Shown: in pieces, positions 9,020 through 18,162 of the stretch
Numbering within the stretch: the first letter of the stretch is position 1
How the letters are laid out: every line of letters starts with the position of its first letter
Assembly: GCA_016795145.1 (NCBI GenBank)
Contig: JAEUII010000295.1
Location: 1 to 49,412, forward strand
From: Planctomycetaceae bacterium
GTDB taxonomy: Bacteria > Planctomycetota > Planctomycetia > Planctomycetales > Planctomycetaceae
DNA: 49,412 bases
Reading direction: 5' to 3'
The notes under the pieces: generated by a model
Told to the model about the DNA's origin: nothing
What the model saw: only the letters and a program-made list of their open reading frames with translations
The model's database searches: none
Position numbers and translations under genes: made by a program

Positions 9020-9649
9020 ATGGCGTTCGTTTCTCCAGTTCCAGCGGACCAGGCAACTGACAAAGCGGCTCAGGCGTATGAGCGGATCCGTGAAGTCCTG
9101 CAGGTCACTGAGATACCGGAGATTTTTCAGTACTTTGCGAGTGTCCCGGCATTCCTGCATGACTTCTTCATGAACTTTCGAAAGTTCGTTTTGTCAGCGG
9201 GAAAACTGGACGACAAACGGAAGCTGCTGATTGCCACAGCGGTCGCAGGCCAGGCCGGCAGCCAGAAGTGGCTGGAATACCTGAGCACCTTCGCTGCGGC
9301 GCGAAATGTCACTCAGGCGGAAATGGCGGATGCTCTTGCCGTTGGCGCGACGAACTCGATGTACAACGTCCTCTTCAAGTTCCGCGACATCAGCGGAACC
9401 GACGTGTTTAATGGCATGGGAGTTGGCCTGCGAGCCCACACATTCCAGGGAACATCACTCGACGACATCACCGTGGAGCTGATCAACGTTTCATTGAGCG
9501 ACATCAATGGATGTAAGCCCTGTACGGCAGCTCACGTGGAAAAAGTCCGACAGACCGGACTTTCGGATGAAGCGATCTACGAAGCCATTCAATGTGCCGC
9601 CACAATGATCGCCGGAACTCAGTTCCTTCGATCCATCGGCATCTGCTAA
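9020..9649 (+). CDS. Carboxymuconolactone decarboxylase / AhpD-like protein
   Basis: A protein of 209 residues, all helical by appearance, with the AhpD signature NGCKPCTAAH near the C-terminus: Cys165 and Cys168 form the CxxC and His172 is the nearby histidine. Family members with this motif are thiol-dependent peroxidases or electron-transfer partners that act in the cytoplasm against alkyl hydroperoxides. The N-terminal half (residues 60-120) resembles a degenerate copy of the same fold without the cysteines. The gene has no obvious operon partner: the next gene is on the opposite strand and a REP-like hairpin follows at 9691. Confidence 0.8.
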   Translation: MAFVSPVPADQATDKAAQAYERIREVLQVTEIPEIFQYFASVPAFLHDFFMNFRKFVLSAGKLDDKRKLLIATAVAGQAGSQKWLEYLSTFAAARNVTQAEMADALAVGATNSMYNVLFKFRDISGTDVFNGMGVGLRAHTFQGTSLDDITVELINVSLSDINGCKPCTAAHVEKVRQTGLSDEAIYEAIQCAATMIAGTQFLRSIGIC

Positions 9650-9690
9650 CACAAGCACACCATCCCCTCGCCCGGCGCAGAACGTAGAAA

Positions 9691-9720
9691 GTAGAATGGC
9701 TGCCCTCAGCCGTTTGCTTC
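9691..9720. repeat. REP-like hairpin, GTAG + CCCT-loop class
   Basis: The 5' GTAG is followed by the stem AATGGCTG, loop CCCT and CAGCCGTT. It lies between two convergent genes. Compared with the copies at 17962 and 18083, the stem positions differ in compensating pairs while the CCCT loop is kept. Confidence 0.75.
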
Positions 9721-9748
9721 AATCTCGCGCCGTGTAGTCAGTAGCGCC

Positions 9749-10093
9749 CTACTGTTCCACTTCCCAATGGAACTTGTGCAGCACGCGGTGAATCACCGGA
9801 GTAAACACAATGGCTGCGGAGAGGACGAACAGTAGGCCTGCGTACAGAGCATAGAAGCCGGCGAAGAGTTTACCTCCGTTTGTTAACGGTGGATTGACGG
9901 GGCCCATCCCACCAAGAAGCATGGAAGAATTCAGGAACGCATCGACCGCACTGAGTCCTTCGAAATACATGTAGCCGCTCATCCCCAGGCCGAGTGAGGC
10001 GGCCAGCAGGCATCCGGCAAGAGCGATGTGACGAAGAATGCGAGTCGCAAAGGCGGTGCGATGAATGGGCGGCGTTCGACGCTTCTCGTACAT
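9749..10093 (-). CDS. Small membrane protein of unknown function
   Basis: A protein of 114 residues. The start chosen is the ATG at 10093 (MYEKRRTPPI), which begins a basic N-terminus. Two hydrophobic segments are visible, at about residues 20-40 (IALAGCLLAASLGLGMSGYMYF) and 72-96 (FAGFYALYAGLLFVLSAAIVFTP). They flank a Gly/Pro-containing loop (SMLLGGMGPVNPPLTNGGK), a layout that could suit a two-helix pore-like protein, but no ion-selectivity motif is present. The function is not recognised. The stop codon lies inside a short perfect dyad (9739-9754, CAGTAG and CTACTG around CGCC). Confidence 0.65.
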   Translation of the reverse strand: MYEKRRTPPIHRTAFATRILRHIALAGCLLAASLGLGMSGYMYFEGLSAVDAFLNSSMLLGGMGPVNPPLTNGGKLFAGFYALYAGLLFVLSAAIVFTPVIHRVLHKFHWEVEQ

Positions 10094-10189
10094 GGATCGT
10101 TTCCGAGTGTGATCACGATAACACCAGGGACAGCGCTGTCCAGATGACCGTTCAAGGGATGAAAACAATTGATCCGAAGGAGCCAGACT

Positions 10190-10801
10190 CTAACAGCTTT
10201 TCAATGGATACTCACGCTCGACAACATAGCGAGGTCGCGATGCAGAATCTCGGGCCACAGAAAAAAGAATGAAGCGATCCACTGTCTGGATGACATGAAA
10301 TCCTGCGTTGTCGGTTTCGAACATTTCGGCGGCTCGTGAAGCCAATAACACACCGGCTCCCGGCTTGATGCGAGCGACGGTGAGATGAGGATGATAGGGA
10401 CGCTCCTCCGTCCTGATCCCGACAGAACTCAAGACCTCACCGATGTTCTGATGCAGCGATATTAACTTGTCCGAGGGACGAACTCCGATCCATAAGACTC
10501 GCGGCGAATTTTCAGTACGGGTCGAGTTGTCTCTGTCGGAAGATGAGCCGTCTGCCGCAGTCGGCGGGAAATGCCCAGCTCCAGCCAACGTCAACGGAAA
10601 CGATGGACTCTGAACCAGGGAAAGTTCGTCTCTGACACGTTCAAATGCAGGTTGATCCGTCTCACCCAGAAAATGGAGCGTGACGTGAAATTCGTCAGGT
10701 GCGGTTCTGCGAATCGACGCATCTTCAGGAATCTGTACACTTCCTGCCCTGCTTCGAACCTCCTCTGAAACTGGAAGTGCAATAAACAGTCGAGGCATCA
10801 T
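10190..10801 (-). CDS. thpR: RNA 2',3'-cyclic phosphodiesterase (2'-5' RNA ligase family)
   Basis: A protein of 203 residues with the double HxTx signature of the 2H phosphoesterase superfamily: HVTLHF with His39 and HPHLTVARI in the second half. The start MMPRLFIALP at 10801 matches the usual RLFIAL opening of the family. These enzymes hydrolyse 2',3'-cyclic phosphate ends of RNA and can join 2'-5' linked tRNA halves in vitro. A serine-, asparagine- and arginine-rich insert near residues 82-98 (SSSDRDNSTRTENS) is longer than usual. The gene is divergent from the TPR-AAA gene (10938), leaving about 136 bases for both promoters. Confidence 0.88.
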   Translation of the reverse strand: MMPRLFIALPVSEEVRSRAGSVQIPEDASIRRTAPDEFHVTLHFLGETDQPAFERVRDELSLVQSPSFPLTLAGAGHFPPTAADGSSSDRDNSTRTENSPRVLWIGVRPSDKLISLHQNIGEVLSSVGIRTEERPYHPHLTVARIKPGAGVLLASRAAEMFETDNAGFHVIQTVDRFILFSVARDSASRPRYVVEREYPLKSC

Positions 10802-10937
10802 GAAACTCCCTGATTCCGTGGCCGATGAGCGCACTCGATGATTGACACATCCATCGTCCCGCTTCGTACACTATCGGCCCCGGCGAATGGTCGCCATTCA
10901 GGTTCCGAATCTACAGCGAAACAAAGACTCATACGAT

Positions 10938-12299
10938 ATGACGGACGATCCAACGATCAAGTCCCTCCGCGAAGCGCTGCGAGTGTCTCCGGACAACATT
11001 CCGCTGCGACGGCATCTTGCGGAATCACTGATGAAGCTGGGACTGGCCTCGGAAGCGGAGTCCGAATGGCAGCAATTGCTTCGTCAGCAGCCGGGCAATG
11101 CGGAGCTGATGCTGTGCATGGCTCAATGCTATTTTCAGTCCGGCAAGTTCTCCGCAGCAATGGTCATTGTGGAAGAGCTTGTGGCTCGACGTGAAACGTC
11201 TGCGGGAACGTATCTGCTGCATGCTCGCCTGCTGCTTCAAATGGGTGATATTCCATTCGCAGTGACGGAATACAAGGCGGCGATTACTGAAGATCCGTCT
11301 GTCGCCGACGAAGACCTTGCTCGACGTCTGGGTGTCGATCCCAAAGCGACGGCCGATATTGTTGACGGCAGAATGAGAACAGCCTGGGATCGCACGTCCG
11401 ACGCCGGCGAAGACACGCCGGCTCCTGAAGAAAAGATCGAACGGCCCAAGATCACATTCAACGATGTCGGTGGAATGTCGTCCGTGAAGGAGGACATTCG
11501 CATGAAGATCATCTACCCGCTGCAGCACGCGGACATGTTCAAAGCCTATGGAAAATCCATCGGCGGCGGCATCCTGATGTACGGTCCGCCAGGCTGTGGA
11601 AAGACTCACATGGCCCGCGCCACGGCCGGCGAAATCGGTGCGGGGTTTATGAGCATCGGGATTCACGATGTTCTGGACATGTGGATTGGAAACAGCGAAA
11701 AGCAGCTGCATCAGCTGTTTGAGACAGCTCGCCGCAATCGCCCCAGTGTTCTGTTCTTCGATGAAGTTGATGCGCTGGGAGCTTCGCGAACGGACATGCG
11801 ACACAGCGCGGGACGACATTTGATCAATCAGTTTCTTGCGGAACTGGATGGGACTCAAACGTCGAATGATGGCGTTCTGATCCTTGCTGCGACGAACGCA
11901 CCGTGGAGTCTTGATTCGGCGTTTCGTCGCCCCGGTCGATTTGATCGCATCCTGTTCGTGCCACCTCCGGATCGCGAAGGCCGGGCGGAGATCCTGCGAC
12001 TGCTGTTGAAAGAAAAGCCCGTGAAAGCGATCGATCATGACGCGATCGCCGCTAAGACTGACCAGTTCTCCGGCGCGGATATGAAGGCGGTTGTGGACAC
12101 GTGTGTAGAAGCAAAACTGCAGCACGCGATGAAGACCGGCAAGCTTGAACCGATCGAAACGAAAGATCTTCAAGCCGCGGCGAAAGCCGTCAAACCCTCC
12201 ACACAGGACTGGTTCGCGTCAGCTCGAAACTACGCCCTGTATTCCAATCAAAGCGGGTTGTACGACGACATCCTGAAATACCTGAAGATCACCAAATGA
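10938..12299 (+). CDS. TPR-AAA ATPase (CDC48-like single AAA domain)
   Basis: A protein of 453 residues starting at ATG 10938. Residues 1-125 hold about three TPR-like helix pairs. Residues 170-400 form one classical AAA module: FNDVGGMSSVKEDI, Walker A GPPGCGKT (216-223), Walker B VLFFDEVDAL (271-280), sensor-1 Asn in AATNAPW, and the arginine-finger region FRRPGRFDR. No protease domain or transmembrane segment follows, unlike FtsH. It probably unfolds or remodels protein partners recruited by the TPRs. The stop overlaps the next start (ATGA, 12296-12299), so translation is coupled to the TPR membrane protein, its likely partner. Confidence 0.85.
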   Translation: MTDDPTIKSLREALRVSPDNIPLRRHLAESLMKLGLASEAESEWQQLLRQQPGNAELMLCMAQCYFQSGKFSAAMVIVEELVARRETSAGTYLLHARLLLQMGDIPFAVTEYKAAITEDPSVADEDLARRLGVDPKATADIVDGRMRTAWDRTSDAGEDTPAPEEKIERPKITFNDVGGMSSVKEDIRMKIIYPLQHADMFKAYGKSIGGGILMYGPPGCGKTHMARATAGEIGAGFMSIGIHDVLDMWIGNSEKQLHQLFETARRNRPSVLFFDEVDALGASRTDMRHSAGRHLINQFLAELDGTQTSNDGVLILAATNAPWSLDSAFRRPGRFDRILFVPPPDREGRAEILRLLLKEKPVKAIDHDAIAAKTDQFSGADMKAVVDTCVEAKLQHAMKTGKLEPIETKDLQAAAKAVKPSTQDWFASARNYALYSNQSGLYDDILKYLKITK

Positions 12300-13741
12300 A
12301 CGTCCACCTGCAGCGTGCTCACCTATTGCTGGAACAGGAGCGTTACGAACTCGCGGAGAACGAGCTTCGAATGGCGCTGGCGGAGGAATCCAGCAACGCC
12401 TACGCGCACACGCTTCTCGCCTGCTGTCTGCGAAACCAGGAACGTTTTGATGACGCAACCGAAGAAGCAAAGCTGGCGATCTCTACGGATCCTCTCAGTG
12501 CTCATGGATACCACGAACTTGCTCTGATTATGCGCGATCGAAATCGTCTTCAAGAAGCGCGAGCGGCCATTCAGGAAGCACTCAAGCTGGAGCCCTGGGA
12601 AGCGGGACACTTCGCTGTTCAGTCGGCGATTGAAGCAAAGGCTGGCCAGTGGCAACTTTGCCTTGAAGCTGCAGAAAGAGGTCTGGAACAGGATCCGGAC
12701 AGCGTGATGTGCACCAATCTCCGCTCCATGGCATTGATGACACTGGGGCGACGAGGAGAAGCGTCGGACGCCGCGACGTCCGCACTTCAGCGCACTCCCA
12801 ACAATCCCGTGGCTCATGCTAACGAAGGCTGGCGTCAGCTGTATCTTCGGCAGCCTGAAAAAGCGATGCAGCATTTTCAGGAAGCCCTGCGACTGGATCC
12901 AACCAGCCAGTATGCTCAGAGCGGCATCATCGAGGCCATGAAGACACGGAACATCGTGTACCGATGGCTGTTTGCATTCTTACTGTGGACCAATCGGTTT
13001 TCGCCACGTGTCCAGATGATGCTGGCTCTTGGTTTGTTGTTCGGGCAGAGAGCACTGGTGTCGTTGCTGCAGATGGTTCCCGCGCTCAGTCCTTTCGCTC
13101 CCGTCATCGCTATTGGATACGTGTTGTTCGTGTGGGTGACGTGGTCGGGTTCGGCTCTGTTCGATTTGGTCCTGTTGCTCAGCCCCTTTGGTCGACTCGC
13201 GCTTCCTCCGGTTCGGAAGCTGAAAGCAACGCTGATTGGTGGGTGCGTTGGTCTGTCGATTGTCTCCCTTGTGGCGTTTACGTTTCAGTCCGGATCCGAT
13301 GTCTTCGTGTTTCGCTACATCATGGCGATGCTGTTTCTTGGCATGACATTCCCGCTGATCACTCTGTTTGAGCAGAAGCGTGGCATCAGAAAAACCGTTG
13401 CACTCATCTGGTGCGCGGGACTCTTCCTGATGATCTCGACGGTCAATGTTCGAGAGTTCATTCAGCCGTACCGGATTCGTGCACTCATTGCTCAAGCACT
13501 GACAGACGATCAGCGGGCTGCCGTGGAGAAGGTCCAGCCGGAACGATCTCGCTGGGTTGATCTGGATCTCCCAAAAGTCCTCGGGAATGAAAAGAAGATC
13601 ATCGATCTGGAAGCGCAATTGTCCGAAGACATCTCACAGCTGATCTCAGCGAATCAGACACTCGGCATTTATTGTGTCTATGGCATCGTGCTCTCCACCT
13701 GGGGCGGATCCCTCCTCGCGCTGATTCCGCAGAAGCGGTAG
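12296..13741 (+). CDS. TPR-repeat integral membrane protein, partner of the TPR-AAA ATPase
   Basis: A protein of 481 residues. Residues 1-225 are TPR repeats (HLLLEQERYELAENELRMAL, NPVAHANEGWRQLYLRQPEK and others). From about residue 240 there are five or six hydrophobic segments, a soluble stretch (about 395-455) and a final hydrophobic segment before LIPQKR. The topology suggests cytoplasmic TPRs anchored to the inner membrane. Its start overlaps the ATPase stop by four bases, which strongly suggests a stoichiometric complex in which the membrane protein recruits the ATPase or its clients. I do not know a named family for the pair. The TAG stop is followed within eight bases by a REP-pair element. 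Confidence 0.75.
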   Translation: MNVHLQRAHLLLEQERYELAENELRMALAEESSNAYAHTLLACCLRNQERFDDATEEAKLAISTDPLSAHGYHELALIMRDRNRLQEARAAIQEALKLEPWEAGHFAVQSAIEAKAGQWQLCLEAAERGLEQDPDSVMCTNLRSMALMTLGRRGEASDAATSALQRTPNNPVAHANEGWRQLYLRQPEKAMQHFQEALRLDPTSQYAQSGIIEAMKTRNIVYRWLFAFLLWTNRFSPRVQMMLALGLLFGQRALVSLLQMVPALSPFAPVIAIGYVLFVWVTWSGSALFDLVLLLSPFGRLALPPVRKLKATLIGGCVGLSIVSLVAFTFQSGSDVFVFRYIMAMLFLGMTFPLITLFEQKRGIRKTVALIWCAGLFLMISTVNVREFIQPYRIRALIAQALTDDQRAAVEKVQPERSRWVDLDLPKVLGNEKKIIDLEAQLSEDISQLISANQTLGIYCVYGIVLSTWGGSLLALIPQKR

Positions 13742-13748
13742 GACCCTT

Positions 13749-13945
13749 GTAGGTGACGCCTGCCGGGCGGCACTTCGCGGCCTCGCCGCGACCAGCGACC
13801 TAACCGGACTTCCAACGTCTCAATGGTCATCGGGCAAGAGACGACCGCAATGTCGCTTCCTGCCGCCACACGGAAAGGGCATCATGGGCGAGCAAGAACA
13901 ATGTTCGCCTGACGGCGAAAGTCCACTCCGGCAGAGTGGACCTAC
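13749..13945. repeat. 197-bp inverted REP pair (TGCCG-loop class), single copy
   Basis: The element starts GTAGGT and ends ACCTAC. At its left end GTAG is followed by stem GTGACGCC, loop TGCCG and GGCGGCAC (one mismatch). At its right end, read on the minus strand, GTAG is followed by stem GTCCACTC, loop TGCCG and GAGTGGAC (perfect). Inner hairpins CGCGG/CCGCG (13776-13790) and TTCGCC/GGCGAA (13904-13919) are also present. The layout is the same as each unit of the array at 35591-36176, in the opposite orientation and with different stem sequences. Confidence 0.85.
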
Positions 13946-14228
13946 TGTCAAAATGCATGAAGTAGAGACGCTGGTGGATCCTGGCAATGATCCTCACCAG
14001 ATGTTGCATTTTGGCAACGCGGTGCGGCGGAAAATCGACAAGCGTAATCAGTGAATGCGCTGCGTAATCGATCCTGGTCGGCTTGAATTTCGGTGAACCC
14101 GTTCCAGCCGGTCTTTGGTGAAGACGCTTTGCAAACTATCCTGTTGTGTCCAAACACAATGTCCGAATTCCGCAAAGACTTCCGTCAAAAAGTGGTTCGG
14201 TTCTCCGGGGATCAACTGAAGAGTTTTT
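13946..14228. other. Intergenic region before rfbB, no gene seen
   Basis: About 280 bases with no convincing coding frame. A small dyad TTGTGT-CCAA-ACACAA lies near 14143-14158, and CTGGTG/CACCAG flank 13969-13998. It presumably contains the rfbB promoter, but no clear -35/-10 pair was found. Confidence 0.4.
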
Positions 14229-15281
14229 ATGCAGACAATTCTGATGACAGGTGGTGCTGGCTTTATAGGCAGCTGTTTCGTGCGCCGTGCGGTGGCACGC
14301 GGCGGTGTGCGAATCATCAATCTTGATAAGCTGACATACGCCGGAAATCCTGATTCCCTTCCACCCAATGGCGAACGCCACGAACTGGTCGTTGGCGATA
14401 TCGGCGATGGGGCTCTGGTACGTCAGCTCCTGGAGAAATATCAGCCATCAGCGATCGTGAACTTCGCTGCCGAGTCCCATGTGGACCGCTCCATCGACGG
14501 CCCACTGGCGTTTGTGGAAACAAACGTCCTGGGAACCTGTCGACTGCTTGAAGAGGTGCGTCGATACTACGGCCAGCTTTCCGCAGAACTCCGTGCGGCA
14601 TTTCGATTCCTGCATGTCTCCACAGACGAAGTCTACGGTTCGCTCGGTGCTGAAGGACTGTTCACGGAGACAACATCGTATTCACCGAACAGCCCGTACT
14701 CCGCCAGCAAAGCGGCTTCGGATCATTTCGTGCGAGCCTATCATCACACGTATGGTCTGCCTGTGCTGATCACGAACTGCTCGAACAACTATGGGCCCTT
14801 TCAGTTTCCTGAGAAGCTGATTCCGCTGATGATTTTGAACGCTCTTGAAGGAAAGCCTCTTCCGGTTTACGGCGATGGTCTCAACGTTCGAGATTGGTTG
14901 TTTGTGGAAGATCACTGCGAGGCGATTGAAACCGTGCTGGCTCGTGGTGTCATCGGCGAATGTTACAACGTCGGCGGCAACAATGAGCAAACTAACATCA
15001 ACATCGTCAAAACGATCTGCTCGACGATGGACCGACTGCGTCCGGGACTTGCTCATTCGCCCTGCGAATCGCTCATTAAGTATGTGAAGGACCGACCCGG
15101 ACACGACCGACGCTACGCGATTGATGCGTCAAAGATCGCTCGTGAGCTCGGCTGGCAACCAAAGCAGGACTTCCAGTCGGGCCTCGAAAAAACCATCCAG
15201 TGGTACCTCGACAATCCGGCGTGGGTGGAACGAGTTCAAAGCGGCAAGTACCGACGTGAACGACTGGGACTCTCTGACTAA
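14229..15281 (+). CDS. rfbB: dTDP-glucose 4,6-dehydratase
   Basis: A protein of 350 residues, the usual length for RfbB. It has the NAD-binding TGGAGFIG (7-14), STDEVYG (131-137) with the catalytic Asp-Glu pair, and YSASK with Tyr157 and Lys161. It converts dTDP-D-glucose to dTDP-4-keto-6-deoxyglucose in the cytoplasm, the branch point to rhamnose and other deoxy sugars of surface glycans. The ATG at 14229 is preceded by GAAG at a suitable distance. rfbA follows 104 bases after the stop, past a REP-like hairpin. rfbC and rfbD are not in the window, so the final sugar is not determined. Confidence 0.95.
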   Translation: MQTILMTGGAGFIGSCFVRRAVARGGVRIINLDKLTYAGNPDSLPPNGERHELVVGDIGDGALVRQLLEKYQPSAIVNFAAESHVDRSIDGPLAFVETNVLGTCRLLEEVRRYYGQLSAELRAAFRFLHVSTDEVYGSLGAEGLFTETTSYSPNSPYSASKAASDHFVRAYHHTYGLPVLITNCSNNYGPFQFPEKLIPLMILNALEGKPLPVYGDGLNVRDWLFVEDHCEAIETVLARGVIGECYNVGGNNEQTNINIVKTICSTMDRLRPGLAHSPCESLIKYVKDRPGHDRRYAIDASKIARELGWQPKQDFQSGLEKTIQWYLDNPAWVERVQSGKYRRERLGLSD

Positions 15282-15287
15282 CCACAT

Positions 15288-15326
15288 ATAGCGGAAGGGC
15301 GCAAGCCGGCACAGGCCCTCCGGTTA
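15288..15326. repeat. REP-like hairpin, GCAA-class, extended loop
   Basis: TAGCGGAAGGGC and GCCCTCCGG form the stem as in the copies at 17091 and 25400, but here an extra 11 bases follow the GCAA segment, so the loop is longer. It lies between rfbB and rfbA. Confidence 0.65.
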
Positions 15327-15385
15327 TGGTCCGCGCAAACTCCAACAGTTCTCACTCACTTGTCACACTTCAGGAATCACCCACG

Positions 15386-16258
15386 ATGACTCAATTCACC
15401 AAAGGCATCATTCTGGCAGGTGGCACCGGATCGCGGTTGTTTCCGCTGACGCTTGGCATCAGCAAGCAGATGGCTCCGGTGTACGACAAGCCGATGATCT
15501 ATTATCCGCTGTCGACTCTGATGCTGGCCGGCATTCGCGAAGTGCTGGTGATTTCGTCGCCACGTGACATCGGTGGATTCGAGAAGCTGCTGGGTGACGG
15601 TCAGAAATGGGGGATGAAATTCTCCTACGTAACTCAGCCAAAACCCGAAGGACTGGCCCAGGCGTTTATCCTGGGGGCTGACTTCGTGGGCAACGACAAT
15701 GTCGCCCTCGTTTTGGGAGACAACATTTTCTACGGTCAGGGCTTTCAGACGATTCTGGGCTCCGCCTGTTCGCGAACATCGGGAGCAACCATCTTCGGCT
15801 ACGAAGTGCGTGACCCGGAGCGTTATGGTGTCGTCGAATTTGATGCGGCCGGCAATGCCGTCTCACTGGAAGAAAAGCCGAAGAAGCCTCGTTCCAACTT
15901 CGCAGTCCCAGGTCTCTATTTCTACGACAACACTGTCGTCGAGATCTCAAAGAACCTGAAGCCGTCGCCTCGGGGCGAGCTGGAGATCACCGACGTCAAC
16001 CGCGAGTATCTGAATCGCGGGCAGCTGCGAGTGGAACGACTGTCGCGAGGATTTGCGTGGCTCGACACGGGAACGCATGAGTCTCTGCTGGATGCCGGCA
16101 ACTTTGTCGCAGCGATCGAGAAGCGAATGGGGCTGAAGATTTCCTGCCCGGAAGAAATTGCCTGGCGAAAAGGCTTCATCGACCGCAGCCATCTGCTGTC
16201 GCTCGCACAGGAGTTCCCGAATGAATATGGTGAGTACCTGAGGTATATCGCTCGCTGA
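15386..16258 (+). CDS. rfbA: Glucose-1-phosphate thymidylyltransferase
   Basis: A protein of 290 residues, full length for RfbA/RmlA. The ATG at 15386 ([10 protein letters not shown]) has AGGA about ten bases upstream. The nucleotide-binding signature [12 protein letters not shown] (11-22) and the sugar-phosphate region ([19 protein letters not shown], then [17 protein letters not shown]) are intact. It makes dTDP-glucose from dTTP and glucose-1-phosphate, the substrate of RfbB, encoded directly upstream. Confidence 0.95.
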   Translation: MTQFTKGIILAGGTGSRLFPLTLGISKQMAPVYDKPMIYYPLSTLMLAGIREVLVISSPRDIGGFEKLLGDGQKWGMKFSYVTQPKPEGLAQAFILGADFVGNDNVALVLGDNIFYGQGFQTILGSACSRTSGATIFGYEVRDPERYGVVEFDAAGNAVSLEEKPKKPRSNFAVPGLYFYDNTVVEISKNLKPSPRGELEITDVNREYLNRGQLRVERLSRGFAWLDTGTHESLLDAGNFVAAIEKRMGLKISCPEEIAWRKGFIDRSHLLSLAQEFPNEYGEYLRYIAR

Positions 16259-16294
16259 TACCACACCGACTTCGGTCCTGACCTGCGAGCAATC

Positions 16295-17065
16295 ATGAGC
16301 GCGGGTGAGGCGACGATGGTTCCGGGATTTCGTACTCGAGTCAGGTCCGGTGAAAAGCTCCTGGGAACGATGCTGACTCTGGCATCACCCGCTGTCGCGG
16401 AGATCCTCGCCGACGCAGGTTTTGACTGGCTGTTCATCGACTGCGAACACGGTGCGATGAATGAAACGGACGTGCAGGCCATTCTGCAGGCAGTCGGACA
16501 TCGCATTGCCTGCATCGTTCGAGTCCCCTCCGGCAGCGAACCGGAGATCAAGCGAATCCTGGACATCGGTGCTCAGGGCATCATCGTACCGCAGGTCAAT
16601 ACGGCTGCTCAGGCCGCCGAGATTGTGAAGTTCTCACGCTACGCTCCACTGGGTTCACGCGGAGTTGGTCTGGGCCGTGCTCAGGGTTACGGGACTCGCT
16701 TTGCAGAGTATGTTGCCACGGCGAATGATGAAGTGATCGTGATCGTCCAGGCCGAACATCGACTTGCGGTGGAGAATATTCACAGCATCGTTCAGGTGCC
16801 CGGAATCGACTGTATCCTGCTGGGACCGTATGACCTGTCGGCCAGCTATCACAAGATGGGTCAGATCAATGATCCCGAAGTAACAGCAGCCATCGATCGC
16901 GTCCTTTCACATGCTCGAAATGCCGGACTGCCGGTCGGCTACTTCGGCGTCACTGCCGACGCTGTCCGCGAACATGCCGCAAAGGGATGTTCGATGCTGG
17001 TATCCGGCGTCGACGTGGTGTTCCTCGGCAGCTCCGCGAAGAAGATGTTCCGAGACATGCTGTAG
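16295..17065 (+). CDS. HpcH/HpaI-type class II aldolase family protein
   Basis: A protein of 256 residues. The family motifs are present: FDWLFIDCEHGAM (metal and substrate site, Glu-His), RVPSGSEPEIKRILDIGAQGIIVPQVNT, VQAEHRLAVENI, and DCILLGPYDLSAS. Family members cleave 2-keto-3-deoxy or 4-hydroxy-2-oxo acids by a metal-dependent retro-aldol reaction; the exact substrate cannot be assigned. The gene lies 36 bases after rfbA and may be co-transcribed with it, though a metabolic link is not obvious. The start is ATG 16295, with an alternative at residue 8. Confidence 0.88.
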   Translation: MSAGEATMVPGFRTRVRSGEKLLGTMLTLASPAVAEILADAGFDWLFIDCEHGAMNETDVQAILQAVGHRIACIVRVPSGSEPEIKRILDIGAQGIIVPQVNTAAQAAEIVKFSRYAPLGSRGVGLGRAQGYGTRFAEYVATANDEVIVIVQAEHRLAVENIHSIVQVPGIDCILLGPYDLSASYHKMGQINDPEVTAAIDRVLSHARNAGLPVGYFGVTADAVREHAAKGCSMLVSGVDVVFLGSSAKKMFRDML

Positions 17066-17090
17066 ACCGCGCGGAGATCATGTGTCGAGT

Positions 17091-17116
17091 TAGCGGAACG
17101 GCGCAAGCCGTCCGGT
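17091..17116. repeat. REP-like hairpin, GCAA-loop class
   Basis: CGGAACGGC, loop GCAA and GCCGTCCGG. Relative to the copy at 25400, one stem base pair is changed on both sides (GGGC/GCCC to CGGC/GCCG), so the pairing is kept. It sits between the aldolase gene and the dioxygenase gene. Confidence 0.7.
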
Positions 17117-17155
17117 TGCCGGTCAATTCACCCGCCTGATGTCAGAGCCCAGCCC

Positions 17156-17965
17156 ATGAATCCGTCGGTTACTCATCGTGACAGCACGCCATTTTCACCA
17201 CCGGATTCACATCAGTCTGCAGCGTCGCTCGCAGCATTTTTCCGCCGCGAAGGCTACGCGCTTCTGGAAGACGTCCTGACTCCCGAACAGGTTGCCACGT
17301 GGATTGAACGCACTGAGAAGGCACGCACGGACAGCACGTCTTCGGCCGCCGTTTCGAATTCATCCGGCGTGTATGCTTTGCGAAATCTGGTGGACGTCAT
17401 TCCGGAAGCTACGGAACTTCTTCAGTGCCCTGCCCTCGCAGCCATCGTCAACGCAGTGCTGGGCCCCAGCGCGTTTCTGATTCGTTCCACACTGTTCGAC
17501 AAAACCGATGGCGCTAACTGGGGAGTCTTCTGGCATCAGGATCTGGCGATCGCGGTGACCGAGCGACATGACGTTCCTGGCTTTCATGCATGGACAAGGA
17601 AAGCCGGTGTCGTCTGCGTACAACCTCCGACGGAAGTGCTGTCGCAGATTCTGACAGTCCGATTGTCACTTGACCCATGCCATGCAAACAATGGTGCACT
17701 GAAAGTGCTGCCGGGGTCCCATAAGGCGAAATGGAATTCTGGCGACATTGACCAGATGACGAATGGGGGCACGGAAGTCCTTTGTGAAACCGGTGCCGGA
17801 GGAGCGGTCCTGATGAGTCCACTGACGCTGCATGCTTCGTCGCCAATGAACGTGCCCGGTCACCGTCGAGTCATTCATCTGGAGTTTGCAGCTCAGCAAT
17901 TGCCGCATCCACTGGAGTGGAATTACCGGCTGCCGATTTGCCTGAATGACACTACGCCCCAGTAG
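17156..17965 (+). CDS. Phytanoyl-CoA dioxygenase (PhyH) family protein
   Basis: A protein of 269 residues of the Fe(II)/2-oxoglutarate oxygenase PhyH family. Metal ligands are visible: the HxD motif in FWHQDLAI (His127, Asp129) and the distal His226 in SPLTLHASSP, followed by the 2-oxoglutarate-binding Arg in GHRRVIHLEF. NGALKVLPGSHK is the usual strand before the distal His. These enzymes hydroxylate diverse small substrates, and the substrate here is unknown. The TAG stop codon (17963-17965) is part of the GTAG of a REP-like hairpin. Confidence 0.88.
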   Translation: MNPSVTHRDSTPFSPPDSHQSAASLAAFFRREGYALLEDVLTPEQVATWIERTEKARTDSTSSAAVSNSSGVYALRNLVDVIPEATELLQCPALAAIVNAVLGPSAFLIRSTLFDKTDGANWGVFWHQDLAIAVTERHDVPGFHAWTRKAGVVCVQPPTEVLSQILTVRLSLDPCHANNGALKVLPGSHKAKWNSGDIDQMTNGGTEVLCETGAGGAVLMSPLTLHASSPMNVPGHRRVIHLEFAAQQLPHPLEWNYRLPICLNDTTPQ

Positions 17966-18109
17966 GATGGCCGCCCTCGGCCGTCTTCCTACATTCTCTC
18001 TCGTTCTTCTTTCAGGCTCCGGTCGCCTGAAGTATTTTGGCGATGAGCATTCACGCTTGTAGAGCTTCGAGACTTCAATCGCAGACGGACGAGGGCGTCC
18101 ATCCTACTT
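17962..18109. repeat. Two REP-like CCCT-loop hairpins in inverted orientation
   Basis: The copy at 17962-17992 reads GTAG, stem GATGGCCG, loop CCCT and CGGCCGTC, ending in TCCTAC. The copy at 18083-18107 lies on the minus strand: GTAG, stem GATGGACG, loop CCCT and CGTCCGTC. The C:G pair of the first is A:T in the second, a compensating change. They fill the gap between the convergent PhyH and cinA genes, and a TTTTT run follows the second at 18107-18112, so it could terminate transcription from the PhyH side. Confidence 0.8.
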
Positions 18110-18162
18110 TTTGTCAGGCTCCGTCGCACGAATTGACGACGAAAGCGATTGAGACAATCGCT

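Noticed and set aside
11025..12173. A 382-codon minus-strand frame antisense to the TPR-AAA gene
   Set aside because: Walker motifs and coupling support the plus-strand gene; the antisense frame shows no conserved features.
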